Positions 11,436-25,900 of a stretch of DNA of 64,000 bases are shown here, one piece after another; the stretch's first letter is position 1; the number at the start of each line of letters is the position of its first letter. The notes beneath the pieces were generated by a model. That model was not told the DNA's origin, did no database searches, and saw nothing but the letters and a program-made list of their open reading frames with translations. The translations under genes and the position numbers were made by a program. The stretch is from the NCBI RefSeq assembly GCF_000006565.2, contig NC_031467.1, positions 930,001 through 994,000 of the forward strand. The letters are read 5' to 3'. This stretch comes from Toxoplasma gondii ME49. Its lineage: Eukaryota; Apicomplexa; Conoidasida; Eucoccidiorida; Sarcocystidae.

Positions 11436-14400
11436 TATGTCATACATTTGCATATATTCTTTCTTATATATACACAAACATTTGCATATGTACATCCACA
11501 TGTATACACATATGTGTATGTGTTTGGAATGCGCGTATATCAACTGTCTGTGTAAATGTTTCTTTCTATGCAGACTGTGTAATCATAGAAACAATCTGTG
11601 TTCCTCTGTCTCTATATATGCCTTCTATCCTGTATGTGGGTCTTTTAGTCGCCGTGTGTGAGACTGAAAACCTTTATGCGCATTCATGTTCACACCTCTG
11701 TCTCTCTCTGTAGATGTGTAGGAAGCTATGATCTATCCTCCTCTCCACTCTGTGTGTATATCTATACTTGTTTTTCTATTTTTTCTAAAAATATCTCTAC
11801 AAGTCTCCCACCCCTGTGTGCAAGTCTCTAAAGTTTAATCCGCGTGAGTGGATCTGAGAGTTCGCTGGCCATAAGGCAGGGGAGCAATGAAGCTTATTTT
11901 TGCGAGGTGTCAAGACAGCGCAGGAGTCACGCTGCCCAAGGACCGTTTCGTTTTATGGTGTGTCGCCCTCCTCTTTCTTTTGGCCCACCTTGTTACTCGC
12001 TCGTGACTTTCTTTCCCTTCCCTTTCTCTCCTTTCTCTCCTTTGTCCGTCTCTGCGTCTTGCTCCTCCTTTCGTTTCTTCTTCTCTCTTCTTTCTGCTTT
12101 CTTGGCCTCTGTTCTCTCGCCTTTTTCCTTCGGTGTTCTTTCTTCTGCACGCCTCCTTGTTCACGCTGTTCCTCTTCTCTCTGTGGCTTGTCAGGCCCAG
12201 TCAAAGCTGAACACAAAGTACGACGGCTGGCACCGGGAGATTTTGCATGCGTTCGGCCAGAAGGTGGCAGATCGGACCGAGGCATTCTACAAGCGTTTGC
12301 ATGCGTTATTGACAGACCTCGAGGAGCAGGGTCGAGCAGACGATCCCACGGAGACATCGATATCAGCGATGACTTTTCTGTCGATGTCTCAGTTTCAGAT
12401 GGACGCGTTCGTGAACGGCGTCGGACCGCAGGCAGACGCGCTGCTGTCTTCTCTCGTTTCGAACCTCACTCGTTTTCTCCTCAAACTTCAGGAGGCGTCG
12501 AAGGCAGACGTTGAGTGGGAGGTGACTTTCGAGAGTTTGCGCGCGAGCGAGAGACTGCTGGAGCGCCAGCGCTTCGCGTTTCCGAGCGACTGGCTATGGA
12601 TCGACCGAGTCGAGGGCGAACTGGAGACGTTTCAGCAACTGCTGAGACACCAGGCACTCCTCGTGGAGCAGAGTCGCGAGCCAATCGTCGACATGGTCAA
12701 GCGGTACAACGCCCGCGTCCAGTTTCGCCTCAAGCACCTCTACTCCGAGTGGATGATCCACCGCCCCGTGAAGAGCGATGTGTCTCCTCAACACGCGACG
12801 CAGGTCTTGGAGGGGTACGAGAGTCAACTGAACCAACTTGCGGAGCAGTACGCGTTCGGCGAGAAGGCGAAGAACGTTCTCGGTCTGGACGATCTGCCGG
12901 CCGGCGACGAGGAACAGTTCTCTCCCGACAGTCTAGCTGAGGAGATCAAAGACATGAAAGGGGTGTGGAACGCGCTCAGCTCGCTCTTCACTGACGTCGG
13001 GGCGTTGCGAGAGACGCCCTGGGCGACCGTGGCGCCGAAGGCTGTGCGCCAGCGGCTCGAGGAGTTGCTGGAGAAGATCAAGAAGGTTCCGCCGCGCTTC
13101 CGACAGTACGACGCGTTCGAGGAGATGCGCGCGCAGCTCACGTCCTACTTGAAGCTGAATCTGTTGATCACGGACCTGAGAACAGACGCCCTCAAAGACC
13201 GACACTGGAAGCTCATCTTGACCACGCTGAAAATCAAAAAGACGCTGCAGGAAGTCACGCTGGGAACGCTCTGGCATGCCGACCTGGTCGCGAACGAATC
13301 GGCCGTCAGAGAGATTCTCGTCCAGGCACAGGGCGAAACGGCTCTCGAGGAATTCCTCCGACAAGTCAGAACTTTCAAAGTCATGCATGCGTCGCAGTCA
13401 CAGACTTCGCTTCCGCATAGTTGTCCAAGGGATCACAGGCGACCATCGTTTCGACTGACGCTTTCGGAGTGTTTTCTCTTCGAGTCGCGATGGAGGGAGA
13501 GAGCGACAGCTTCTGAAGACGAACTGCGTTTTCTCTGGGTCTTCAGTTCCAGAGTCGAGCCTCCAGCAGCTCACATGTCTCTCTGAAGCCAGGAGACGTA
13601 CATACTTCTTTTTTGCTTGGCGCTTGTTGTGTGCATCTGTCGGAGTCTCGCTGTCGTGGTGTCTTCAGGTCAAGGAATCGTGGCAGGACAGAGAGTTGAC
13701 TTTCGTTGCCTACGGCACCAAGACGAAGCTCGTGAAGGGATGGGATGATCTGTTTCAGTTGATCGACGACCAGGTAGCGGCTCTGCAGTCGATGAAGCTC
13801 TCTCCGTACTTCAAGATTTTCGAGGAAGAGGCGCTGACCTGGGAGGAGAAACTGAATCGCCTTCGAGGTCTGCTCGACAGCTGGATCGAAGTACAGCGCA
13901 AGTGGGTCTACCTCGAGGGCGTCTTCACTGGCTCTCAAGACATCCCCATGCTGCTCCCACAAGAGCATCAACGCTTCAGGGGCATCGACCAAGACTTCAA
14001 AAACATCATGAAGAAGGCTGCCAGCGTCAAGAATGTCATGGAGGTGAGGAGCTGACGGGAGTTCTGTGACTTGCGAAGTCACTCAGAGCAACACGGAGCA
14101 GAGGGCGCAAGAGAAGTTAAGGAGGGAAAGCGAGGGCGCAGAAAAGGAGAGAGAAGAAGAAAAAAGAAGGGGGGAGAAGGAGAAGAAAAGGAAGGAGAGA
14201 CAGAGGAAAAGGAGACATAGAGGGAACAGGAGAGAGAAAGAGAAGAAGAAAAGGAGAGAGAGAAGAGAAGAAAAGGAAAGAGGGAGTGAGGGGGAGAAGA
14301 GAAAGAGAGAGAGAAAGGAGGGGAAAGCAGTATGAGGGAGAGCAGATCAGTCGCTCGTTGAAAGGAGACCGGATGATGAAGGAGGAAGAGCGAGTGAGTT

Positions 14401-15130
14401 GTCAGCCTCTGTGGGTAGAGGGAAGGGTGTTTGTTTTTCATCTAGTCGAGCCGAGTTGACAGACCTTTCGGAGACAGGTTGAATTCTTCAGTTTCGCGAT
14501 TTCAAGTTCCTGTGAAGACCGTCTTTTCTTCCGTATAACCTGTGAAAAAGGAGGTGGCTGTACACAGGAAATCTTCGGCTAAAAAGCGGAGCAAAGAACG
14601 AAAAGTGGAGAGGCAAGAGAACTTCGGAGTCGCGAGTTGACGGCCTCTCGCTCCTCTCCTGCTGACTGGCATCGGTGCCCTTTCCCCCTCTGTTTCTTTT
14701 CCCTCTCTTGCCTTTCCCACTTCGTCTCCCGCCTCGCCTCCGTTTCGTTTCGCTTCTCTTTTCTCGTCACCTCCTTTTCTCGTGTGCCGTACTTCCCCGT
14801 TTTTTCCTTCTGTAGGTGGCAGGAATGGATGACCTGGGGAGACAGCTGGATCGTCTCTCGGATCTTCTGTCGCGTATCCAGAAGGCACTGGGAGAGTATC
14901 TCGAGAAGCAAAGAGAGCAATTCGCTCGTTTCTACTTCGTTGGAGACGAGGATCTCCTCGAAATGATTGGGAACGCCAGAGACGTGAAGGTCGTGCAGAG
15001 ACATGTCAATAAACTTTTTGCAGGAATCGCCGTCCTCGATACCGACCCCGAAAACGGCACCATCATCGTCGGCATGAGGTGCACTACGCCCTAAACACTC
15101 TCCTCCCATCCTGTGTAGTCCACGGTCTCC

Positions 15131-15163
<33 letters not shown>

Positions 15164-18100
15164 TGTATATATATATATTTATCAAATGACTGATGCGGAG
15201 TATTTTTGTTGCCATAGGATATTGAAGTCCAGCACTACGAGCTGTCTTAGCGGTCTTTCAAGGGGGTGGTGGTGTACAGCAAACCTATAGCATGTGGCTG
15301 CCGGTATCTCACATATATAAATATACATATATATATATATATATGTATATATATATGTACAAGTAGCAACATATGGGGGTAAATGGATGATGGCTTGTTT
15401 GTCTGTGTCTATCTGTATCTGCAAAGAGAGATTCACGCATCGTTCGCTGTTCTTGGTATCTCTGTGTCTCTTTCGCTCCTCGTCTCTCTGGTCGAAGTTG
15501 TACGTGCATTCTTTTCTGTTGCTCGTCTGCGTGTTCATCGCTATCTTGCTCTCCCATTTTCTTTCTCCATATACCTGTATATCGTTTTCCTCTGTGGATA
15601 TGCATGTCTAAATCTTTCTTCTTTTTCTCTCCGTACATGTATACACAAATGCGTCGTTCCCTGCTTGTCATCTGCACCTCTTTCTGTTATTCTTGCTCGC
15701 CCCTGTTCTCTCTTTCACCTGTCCTTTCTCTTTCTCTTCTTCTCTGTCCGATTTCCGCCCCTCGTGTTTCGTTCGCTCTCCTTTTCAGTTCCAAGGAAGG
15801 GGAGAGCGTTCCGTTTTCGACGACGATTCCGATTCTTCAGTACGCTTCTTTGAAGGACTGGCTTGCCGCAGTGGAGCAGCAGATGGTGGTGACTTTGGCA
15901 GAGAATCTGGCCTCTGCTATCGCGAAGCTCGAGCAAGTGAACATGCCCAAGCTGTTGGCCGCGAAAGAGGAGACGAACGCGGAGGTCTCCACGCACCCGT
16001 TCCTCCACTGGGTGGCTTCGTATCCCCTTCAGGCGCTTCTCCTCGCCCTCCAAGTCTCCTGGACTCGCTCAGTGGAGACTGCTCTCGCACAAGAAGCAAC
16101 GGGAGAGGCTGAGAGCCACCCTCTCGCCACGGGAGTGTTGGACTACACATGCAAGTTGCTGGAATTCCTCGCAGACAGAGTCGTCACGGATGTCGGAGTC
16201 ACCGTCCGCCAGCGAATGGTGCAGATCATCACTGAGCTGGTGCACCAGCGCGACGTCTGCAGGTAAGAGGCGATTCGCATTCGTCCAGTTCGTCGAACCT
16301 GTGGGGTCGTCTTCCCTCGGCTTATATTCGGGCGCAAAGACCGAGGACTGAAGGTTGCCCGTGGTGTCGAAGGCAGAGAAAAGCAGGGTGGGGGAGGGAG
16401 GCGGGATGTCAGACTCGAAGCTTCTAGAGTGTCCTAGACGGGGGATTTTCAGGTGCCTAGAGCTGTGCAGAGAAGACGATGTCAAGAAGAATATCGTGAG
16501 GGACCTCGAGAGGAGAGAGAGAAAAAAAAGACGCTTGCTGCTCCAGCTGTTGCGTTCCTTAGTTATACGAAGAGGAAGGAAGGAAAGATTTTCGGTGGGA
16601 ATGCATGCGCAACTCCTCTGTGTCTGAGCGTTACTGTGGCGGCAGAACTCTCATCGACCAAGGTGTTGTGACGAAAGACGACTTTCGATGGCTTCAGTAC
16701 ATGCGTTTCTACTTTTCTCCACCGGCCGCGAATGCTCTCCCGCAAGACTCCCTTCGAATCGCCATGGCGGACGCCACTCTCTCCTACGGCTTCGAATATC
16801 TCGGTGGGACTTCTTTTTCTTCTTCGCTACCATTTGTTTCTCCCATTTGCTCTCTTGTCGTTTCTCATTGGCTCTCTTGTTCTCTCAGTCACTCTCGTCT
16901 TCTCTCTTGTTCTGTCACTTATTCTTGCGCTTCTTGCGCGGTTCTTCTCTCTCTTCATCCCTCCCTTTGCATTTCCTTTCTTTCGTTCTTCGTCTCTTTC
17001 TTTTGCGTGCTCCTCTCGTTTTTTCGTGCGTCTCTGATTCGCTGAAGTCCTCCTCTCCGTGCCTCGCGGCCGCGCCTCGCGTGCGTGTGGGTCACCTCGA
17101 TTGTTGCCTGCTCAAGAGATCCGCGTTTCTCCGGCGTTTCTCGCTCTTCTCCTGCATTTTCTCTCCTCTTCTACGGCGTTTGAGGTAAAGTATCTCCTCG
17201 TTCCGTGGCGGCTGGATTTTCCTTCAGGAATGGCGGAACGCCTGATTCAGACCCCCTTGACAGACAAATGTTTCTTGACGCTGACCCAGGCGCTCAACAT
17301 GAAACTCGGAGGCAATCCCTTCGGACCTGCAGGTACTTGTCAAACATGTTCTAAAACAAACGTCAAAGCACAACAACCAATCTTCCTCGCTGAACGCCTG
17401 CGCGTACACATGGCTCGAATGTACCTGTGACCTTTTTGTACCTGCGTTCATCTACACCTGTGTCTGTATCTGTATGTATACTCGTACAGGACTGGCTGGA
17501 AGTCGCATGCACATGTGCGTATCTCCATATATATATATATGTGTGTGTGTGTGCCAGGTTGGTACCGACATACACACATGTACGCATCTACGTACATCTA
17601 TGTGTCTATACATATCTGTAGATATACTAATGCAGTTTTGTCCATACCTGCGCACATGCAGATCTCCCTGTGTTCACACACATAATCTGACAAGTGCATC
17701 TGTATGCATATCTACATGCGCAGACGCATATGCATCCATATTCATATTCATGCACGTGTATATAGGTATGTCTGTATGATAGTGTATACGGTGAAGGCGG
17801 AGACGGATGTCGTCTTTGCATGCACTGTTTCGCAGGAACGGGCAAAACGGAGTCCGTGAAGGCTCTGGGAACTGCACTTGGGCGCTACACGCTCGTGTTT
17901 AATTGCGACGAAACGTTTGACTTCAACGCGATGGGTCGTCTCTTTGCTGGTTTGTGCCAAGTCGGCGCCTGGGGGTGCTTCGACGAATTCAACCGCCTCG
18001 ACGAAAAAATCCTTTCTGCTGTCTCCGAGCAAATTCTCACCATTCAGGTGAGTTTCGCGTTGAAAACATTGAAAACATGTCGCTCAAAAGAGCCTGCTTA

Positions 18101-18442
18101 GCAGATAACCTCCAGAATGTCTAGCCTGGAAGGCAGCGGACCGTGCAGTTCTGAAGATGTCGAGAGCGTCGAGTCATCTTTCCTCTTGCATATTTTTAGT
18201 TTTCCGGGGTTTCGTTTGCGCGAGAAGATCGACTTGGAAAGGCCCCAAACCCGCAAAGTCTTCAAACAATGAGAAACACCGCGCAAAAATCTAGAAACTC
18301 GACAAATCTACGTGCACACAAGGAGAACGTACATGCGTCTACAATTGTAAATACATGTACGTTTGTAGTGAAGATGTATATATATATATATATATATATG
18401 TATGTCTATATGTTTATAGGTGCATATATGTATATATGTGTA

Positions 18443-18479
<37 letters not shown>

Positions 18480-18802
18480 ACGTGTATGTGTGTATGGACG
18501 TATGAGAGGAGGTAGTGGATGCCCAGCAGCCTGGAGATTCTGACGAAGTCGAGGGATTCGACTTGTACGAAGGCACTCGTCTAAGGGTGTGTGAGCCGCT
18601 GATGGCCGCGTGCAAGCCAGGCGCGGCCGTGCTCAGAACTCAAAGAAAAAGACCCAGCATGCGCAGAAGAGGTGAAAAAGAGTCTCTCCCTCCCACATTT
18701 TACTCAGTCAGTCAACCTTCAAAGGTAGATATATCCAGATATACATATATGTAAATGCAGATATATACATATATATATTTGTGTATTTTTATATGATATA
18801 TT

Positions 18803-18835
<33 letters not shown>

Positions 18836-19921
18836 GTATGTGTGCGGCGTTTTATGAGAAGTTTGTTGGTTTATTCTGATTGACCAATGTTTCACCATTG
18901 TTCTCAGACGGGTTTGCGCGAGGGTTTGTCTTCGATTGAGTTGCTGGACAAGAACGTGAAGTTGTCTACGAACGTGGGGATTTTCGTGACGATGAATCCT
19001 GGCTACGCGGGGCGCTCGAATTTGCCGGACAACTTGAAGCAGTTGTTTCGCGAGATCGCGATGATCGTGCCCGACAAGCCGTTGATCGCACAGGTGACAT
19101 TGTTCGCGCAAGGATTTCGCTCGGCGGAGCGCCTGGCGAGCAAAATTATTTCGCTTTTCGACCTCTGCGACCGCCAGCTGTCGAAGCAGCCACACTACGA
19201 CTTTGGCCTGCGTTCGCTCAAGTCGGCGCTGAACTCGGCAGGGAGCTTGAAGAGGCAGTGGCTGCAGGACGCCTCCGCCGCAGGCGCTGCCGAGAGCGAA
19301 GAGAGCGTCGTGCAAGTCGAGGAGACGCTGCTTCTCCGGTCGGTCTGCGACACCGTCGTCCCCAAGCTGGTCGCGCAAGATGTCCCCCTGCTCAAGAGTC
19401 TCCTCGCAGGCGTCTTCCCCGGCGCGGACGTCACCATGCTCGAGGAGAAGCTGCTCTGCGAGGAGATCGAGCGACTCGCCCAGGGCCGTCACATGCAGTG
19501 CCGAGGCGAGTGGAAGGAGAAGGTCCTGCAGCTCTACCAAATCCAGAAACTCCAGCACGGAGTCATGCTCGTCGGCCCTGTGGGCACAGGGAAGTCGGCG
19601 GCCTGGAAGGTGCTACTCGACGCTATGGAGCGACTCGATGGCGTGAAGGGTCATGCCCACATCTTAGATCCGAAGGCGGTTCCGAAGGAACAACTCTACG
19701 GTCGCCTCGACTCTACCACTCTCGAGTGGCAGGACGGCGTCTTCACAGCCATTCTGCGAAAAATCCTGCAGGTAAACGCCGAAGGTGTGACGCTGATCCA
19801 CGGCGAAGCACGGGCGCGGGTGTCGACGGTCACCCTCGCCATGATGCATGTCGCTGCCTGCGATACACTCAACACGTGAAAAGACACACACACAGCGAGA
19901 GGTAGATTTACATATATATAC

Positions 19922-19953
<32 letters not shown>

Positions 19954-22900
19954 CTGTATGTACATGTATATGCATTACATCTACATATGTGTGTGTATGT
20001 AGGTGTGGAGATTTGGTGAGAGGTGGCGAAGATTTGCTTGTTTCAACTCAAACTTCATGTCTTCTTTCTGTGGATGCAGCGCGACCTCGGCTTGTTCCCT
20101 GATGGAGAGAGTTCATCTTTCACGAGTGTGGTAATCTATGTGCACAGATGTTTGCATGTGTCGATGTGTGTGTGTGTACAAGTACAAGGAATCACAAGGA
20201 GGTAGACTGGCTTTTCTGTGTTTTCAGGCAACAGCTCAACAGCAGGCAGGTTCGGCGACGCCTTTGAAGCGACACTGGATTGTGTTTGATGGCGACGTCG
20301 ACCCCGAGTGGGCCGAGAATCTGAACTCAGTGTTGGACGACAACAAGCTGTTGACTTTGCCGAACGGCGAGCGGCTGCAGATTCCGAGCAACGTGCGTTT
20401 GCTCTTCGAGGTGGACACCCTGAAGCATGCCACACTCGCCACAGTTAGTCGCTGTGGGATGGTGTGGTTTTCCGACTCTGTGGTGGAAGTATCGACGCTG
20501 TTCCAGCATCACTTGTCCGAGATTCAGCTGGGGAACTTGGACGGCTCGCAGGCGATGCAGAAGCTCGGGCGTCTGCCCTCTCAGAAGGAAGAGAGTCGCG
20601 ACGCGCAGGCCGAGCGAGAAGTCACTCGAAGCGGGTCCTCTGTGTCGGCACACGGCGCTCAAATGGTTTCGCCAGGCTTCGCTCGACGCAGCGTCGAAGC
20701 TGAGAAGGCGCGACTCTGCGAAGTCGCTGCAGAGGCCTGGCGGCCGTATTTTGAAAAGGACGGATTCGTCTGTCAGGCTCTGGCGCGGGCGATGAGCTAC
20801 GACCATATCATGGTCCCGACCCACGTCCGGCTAGTCGAGAGCACAATCTCTCTGCTGAAGAAAGGCATCGCCAAACTCGCGGAATATCAGTCCGAGAAGG
20901 CGAGTGAAGGCGAGGAACCCCAGGAACAAGTCGCGAGGGAATTCTTCGTCAAGGTACGGTCCTCGCCGCGGGAAACTCACTCGAGAGTCCTTCGAAGAAT
21001 AACCGCCTGCAGGCTGCGGGGGCGAAGAGGGTCGAATCGAAAATCGAAAGAGGAGAGAAAAGAAAACAGGGTGGGTGTCAACTTCGCACAGCAGGCCTTT
21101 GAAGGGTCACTTACTGCCGACTGCGAAAGCTCGAGATTCAACTCGCAGCTTCGTCCGTGGAAGTCCAGAGAGCTTCCGCGCTGTTGAGACATCCTGTCGA
21201 GTCAAGACTTGTTGGGAGGGGAAGCTCAGAGGGGAGAAAACCTGTTGTTGCGAACGGTTGGATGTTGTGGGGTGTGACGTCCAGATTTCAGACAGGAGAG
21301 GAGCTCAGGGAGAGCACGAATGCCTCAACTTTTTGCATTCGTTGTCTGAACTCCTGGAGGTGCCGGTGGCACCATGCACTTCTGGGTGTCCTCTCCGCCT
21401 GACAGGGGTTTCTCTTTGATGCGTGCAAGATGTTGCTGCGAGCGCTCTGGTCTGTCCGCTGTTGCAGTGGCTGCTTTTGGCGATGCTCTGGGGCTTTGGA
21501 GGTTCGTTGTCCCTGTCAAATCGCCTGAACTTCACCAAGGAAGTGCAGCGCCTTTCTCCAATCCGTCTGCCGAGTGCTCTCGACGCGAATGAAGATGGCC
21601 GAGACGTCACTCTCCTCGACTTCGAACCGAGCGTGGAAGACGGCGAGTGGCACACGTGGAAAGAGAAAGTGAAACAAGTCGAAATCGAACCTCACCAAGT
21701 AAACGACGTTCCTCGAAATTCCTCATATTCATGAAAGTGTGCACAACTTTTGTGTGTGCCGTTCTGTGAATATGTGACGTTGTAGGAAATAGACTTCTCA
21801 GTAAGTTTTTCAGTTTTCTCCGTATTCATAGGTACATCGTCTGTATCCTTCTATCGTTGTGAGCTTATGCGAGTGCATCCAGAGCGTAAAGATCGTCGTG
21901 AGACCATGCATTTCAGTTGCCGCATTCGACGTCGACGTTGTGTCTGTACACCCTGCCTGCTGTAGAAACCTCGTCTTCAAATGCTACTGTGACTGGTCGA
22001 ACACGCATTAGCTGGGTTTTTTAGAGGGTGTTTTGCGGGACTCTGAATACCTCTCTATATCTGCACGTTTGTACGAAAATGGTTACGCATCTTCGTGTGC
22101 CGACGGAGACGTCGAGTTGGACACCGTGTGGTGGAGATGGTGGTAGATGTATCTGCCATAGAAGAAGGAGTTTTCGCAGACTGCAGAGCCGCAGAGTTCC
22201 AAGCGAAGGGTCTTGTGAGAAGTCTGAAAAGCAAGAGAAGTTTACAACCAGTTATAGGCCTTCCTCCTTCATGTGATGACGAGCTTCAGAACCAAATAGA
22301 AATTTAGCTAATAATAAAAATTATTCTTTCTTACAGTTATAAAAGGTCTTCTGATGTCGTGCATGCCTGACGCGGGTCTCTGTGCGTCCCCATGTGAGCA
22401 CGCACGATTTTCTCGCTGCTTGCGCTCCGTTGGACTTCAGGTGGCAGACGCAAATTTGGTGATCCAGACTGTCGATACACTGCGACACAAACACGTCGTC
22501 GAGGGATGGCTGGATGAGCGGCGGCCTTTCATTCTCTGCGGTCCGCCTGGCTCTGGGAAGACGATGACGTTGACTTCTGTGCTGAAGGAGAGAACAGATT
22601 TCGACATTGCATTCCTCAACTTTTCTTCTGGAACAACGCCACAAGTGGTGGGTGTCTCTCCTTCGCTTTCTTGAGAGACTTTTTCTCGTCACTGTGCTCG
22701 CGTCTCGCCGTCTTCTCATGTCGTGTGCTTCCTTGGACTCAGTTCGCGTCTTCGTCCCCGTTCTCTACTTCGTGAGGTTTTCTGTGTTCTCTCTGTGCCT
22801 CTCGCGAGTCCTCTTTCCACGGTCTCCCTTCTTTTCCTCTGTGACCATGTTCGAAAAAAGTGATCGAAGTGGACGTTCTTTCGATTGTTACGAACGGAGT

Positions 22901-25900
22901 TACATCTGCACCGTTTCAGGTGCCTCTGCGCCTTCCCTCTGTGCGACGTTTCTGCCTGTAAGCTTCGTCACTTCTTCTCCTCTCCGCGCCTTTTTCCCTG
23001 TGCATGGGTGGCCGCCTGTCTCTGTTTCTGAGGCCGTCTCTTTCTCGTGTTCTGCGTCTTCAGCTCCTGAAGACTTTCGACCAGTACTGCGAGTTCACGA
23101 AGTCGCCCAAGGGCATGGTGGTCATGAGGCCGACGCAGCCTGGAAAGAAGCTGATCGTGTTTTGCGACGAGTGCAACTTGCCGCTTCCAGACAAATATGG
23201 CACTCAGTCCGTCATCACGTTCATGAGAGAGATCGTCGAAACCGGCGGTTTCTGGCGCCTCATGCCTCAGATGGCCCAGGGTGGAGGACCTTGGGTGTGG
23301 GTCCGCGTCGAGCGCGTTCAGTTTGCCGGGGCGTGCAACCCCCCCACTGACGCCGGGAGACATCCGATGAGTGACAGATTTCTCAGATTCGCTCCGCTAC
23401 TCTTTGTCGATTTCCCAGGGACGGAGTCTCTCAGACAGGTCAGCGCACACCGAGAACGGCGAATCAAACGAGACAGAAAAAAAGCAGTTCGCGCGCGAGG
23501 AGAGCCTCGGAGAGCGACGTCGCGTACACGGACCTGCAAGCGCTGCTCGTTCCTCATTCAGAGAACTCGACTGGCTGGGGCTGTGGGACACCCAAAGCGA
23601 AAGGTTTCGAATCTTTCTCAAGAACAGTGTCGCGTGTGGTCACTCTCTGAGCGGTTTCAGTCCGAACGGAAGAGTCTCCCCTTTTCGCATCAAGAGGGAT
23701 CGTCTCAACGAATGACTCTCGGTTTCTGTCTCAATCCAAAGGGCTTGTCAACCGCTGTTGTCTCTCTTCCGACCCATAAGCATCATCTGTCTGTTCCACC
23801 TCTCTATTGCTTTTGAATTCTCCTTCTTTCAGATCTACGGAACATTTAACCGGGCGATGCTGCGTCCGTTCCCGCAACTGCGAGCGCATGCAGAAGCGCT
23901 GACGGACTCGATGGTGGATTTTTACGACGAGTTTTCTCGCTCCTTCACCGTAGACATGCAACCTCACTACATTTATTCGCCTCGCGAGCTGACGCGTTGG
24001 AAACTCGCGATGTCGGAGGCGCTGGACGGCGGAGATCGAGGACTGCAGAAGTCGGCGAGCAGGGCCGCGTGGAAGCCGGAGATGGACGGGGCAGACGGCG
24101 TCGCGAGTTTCTTTTCGGGGGATCCAGACGGCGCCCGGCGCGACGCCTTAGGTCGCTTCGAACCTGAAGAACTCGACCTCAAAACGATGGTTCGCGTCTT
24201 CGTTCACGAGGGGCTGCGAATCTTCTCCGATCGCCTTGTCCACGAAGCCGAGAGACAAAAGACCGACCAAATGATCGACCAAATCACTCTCAAGTGAGAA
24301 AGGCGGTTTTCAGCAGCTTCGGAGCTTTTGAGTTCTCTCGAAACTGCCTCACTTCAGACGCCTTGGATGTGCCACAGCCCACAACAAAAAGAGGAAAATC
24401 TTCTCCACAGCTGTGTGCGTATGTATCGAGTTCTGTTGCCAGTTCTGGAGGGCGTACTTGTACACAGACTTTGGCAACTGGAGCTCCTGGTGTTTGTGTC
24501 TCGGTGTTGGGGAGCGTTTGCCTCACTAGAGTCGCGTCACGTGTATTCGGGGATTTCCTACAGTTTCCATGCATGACCTTGGGTTCACCTGGTCACATTC
24601 GACGAGCAGAAGAACTCCCTTCGGGGAGTGCTACAAAGTTGCAGCTTTTCCGTCTGTGGAGGTAACGTGTGTTTCAGGTTTTCAAGTGCGCTTTGATTCA
24701 GAAACAGCAATTAAGAACGATTTTTGAATTGTTTTCAAACGGGTGTTGGTCCTCTCTCCGGCAGCCGCATCCCATCCCATTTCATTTGAGAAACAAAGAT
24801 GCATGGAGGCGGTCAGGGATTTCGTGTCTGCGTTTTCAGGCACTTCCAGGGCGTGGATGCGTCGGCGCTTCAGCGACCGATCCTGTTGACGTCTTTGGTG
24901 ACGCGACGCTACGAGGAGGTCTCTAGGGACGAGCTGAGGGCGCTGCTGCAGGGGAAGTTGCGGGTGTTCAACGAGGAGGTTTTCAACGTCCAACTTGTGT
25001 TCTTCAACGAAGTTTTGGAGCATGTGACTCGGATCGACCGCGTGCTCCGGCAGCCGCTCGGCCACCTGCTGCTCGTCGGCGCCTCAGGCGCGGGCAAGAC
25101 GATTCTGACCAAGTTCGTCGCGTGGATGAATGGTCTGTCGGTCTTCCAGATCAAGGCTGGGCGGAACTACAACACGGCGGCGTTCGAACAGGACCTGCGC
25201 GTGGTGATGAAGCGCGCCGCGATCAAGGAGGAGAAGATCGCGTTCATTCTCGACGAGAGCAACGCGCTCGGCCCCGCCTTCCTCGAGCGCATGAACGCTC
25301 TCCTTGCCTCCGGAGAAGTTCCAGGTCTTTTCGAGGGAGACGAGTTCACGGCGCTGATCAACGAGTGCAAGGCAGCGTACGGCTCGGGGGAGTACCTGGC
25401 GAGCAACGAGTCTGGGGAGATATTTGCGCGCTTCACACGGCTCGTACAGCGAAACTTGCACATCATCTTCACCATGAATCCGGCGAATCCAGAGTTCTAC
25501 AATCGACAAGCCACCTCGCCGGCGCTCTTCAACAGATGCGTCATCGACTGGTTCGGAGACTGGAACGAGTGCGCCATGCTCGAAGTCGCCAAGGCCTTCA
25601 CAGCTCCCATTCTCCTCCCTCCAGAGGGCTTCGACGCCGACGCCGCCGTCGGACTCGGACCGGATCTCGGAAAACCGAAACTTGCGGCCCAAGTCGAGGG
25701 AGAAGACCAAGCAGGTACGCTCGAGAGGAGTGCGCCAAGACCTGTCAGGGGGCTCTGGTGTGAGAGGTTTCACCTTTGACTCGCGGGTGAATCGAAAGGG
25801 TACAGTAAATGGGCACGGAAGACTGTGGCGCATCGTGGGGTTGCATCCCGCCGAGCAATCCCGGCGTCGCCACAGGCCTCGGAAGGCCTCTTCGTTGACG

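Larger units (their letters stand above)
12195..16262 (+). other. dynein linker (DHC_N2 region), exons 9-12
   Basis: This encodes the linker that swings across the AAA ring to give the power stroke. The recognisable order is DRHWK (exon 9), [10 protein letters not shown] (exon 9), LVKGWDDLF and [18 protein letters not shown] (exon 10), [11 protein letters not shown] and [15 protein letters not shown] (exon 11), and [11 protein letters not shown] (exon 12). All splice junctions here join in frame. Exons 9 and 10 join phase 0 across an intron whose donor is gtcaga rather than the common gtaag or gtgag. Confidence 0.93.
16646..19060 (+). other. dynein AAA1, main ATPase site
   Basis: The P-loop GPAGTGKT is split by the intron between exons 14 and 15 (17332/17836) and restored in frame. 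Walker B with its catalytic Glu reads CFDEFNR at 17976-17996. The sensor-I region reads [13 protein letters not shown] near 18990-19030. All residues needed for ATP hydrolysis are present. The surrounding words ([18 protein letters not shown]) are of the cytoplasmic type; axonemal chains usually differ there. AAA1 is the essential hydrolysis site of dynein. Confidence 0.95.

Noticed and set aside
14066..14441. Lys/Glu/Arg-rich frame on + and Ser/Leu/Phe-rich frame on -
   Set aside because: Both are translations of the purine tract in intron 10; they have no complexity and the flanking exons join without them.
18719..19558. 279-codon - strand frame over dynein intron 15 and exon 16
   Set aside because: It is antisense to AAA1/AAA2 coding sequence and ends in an AT microsatellite that translates as Tyr/Ile repeats.
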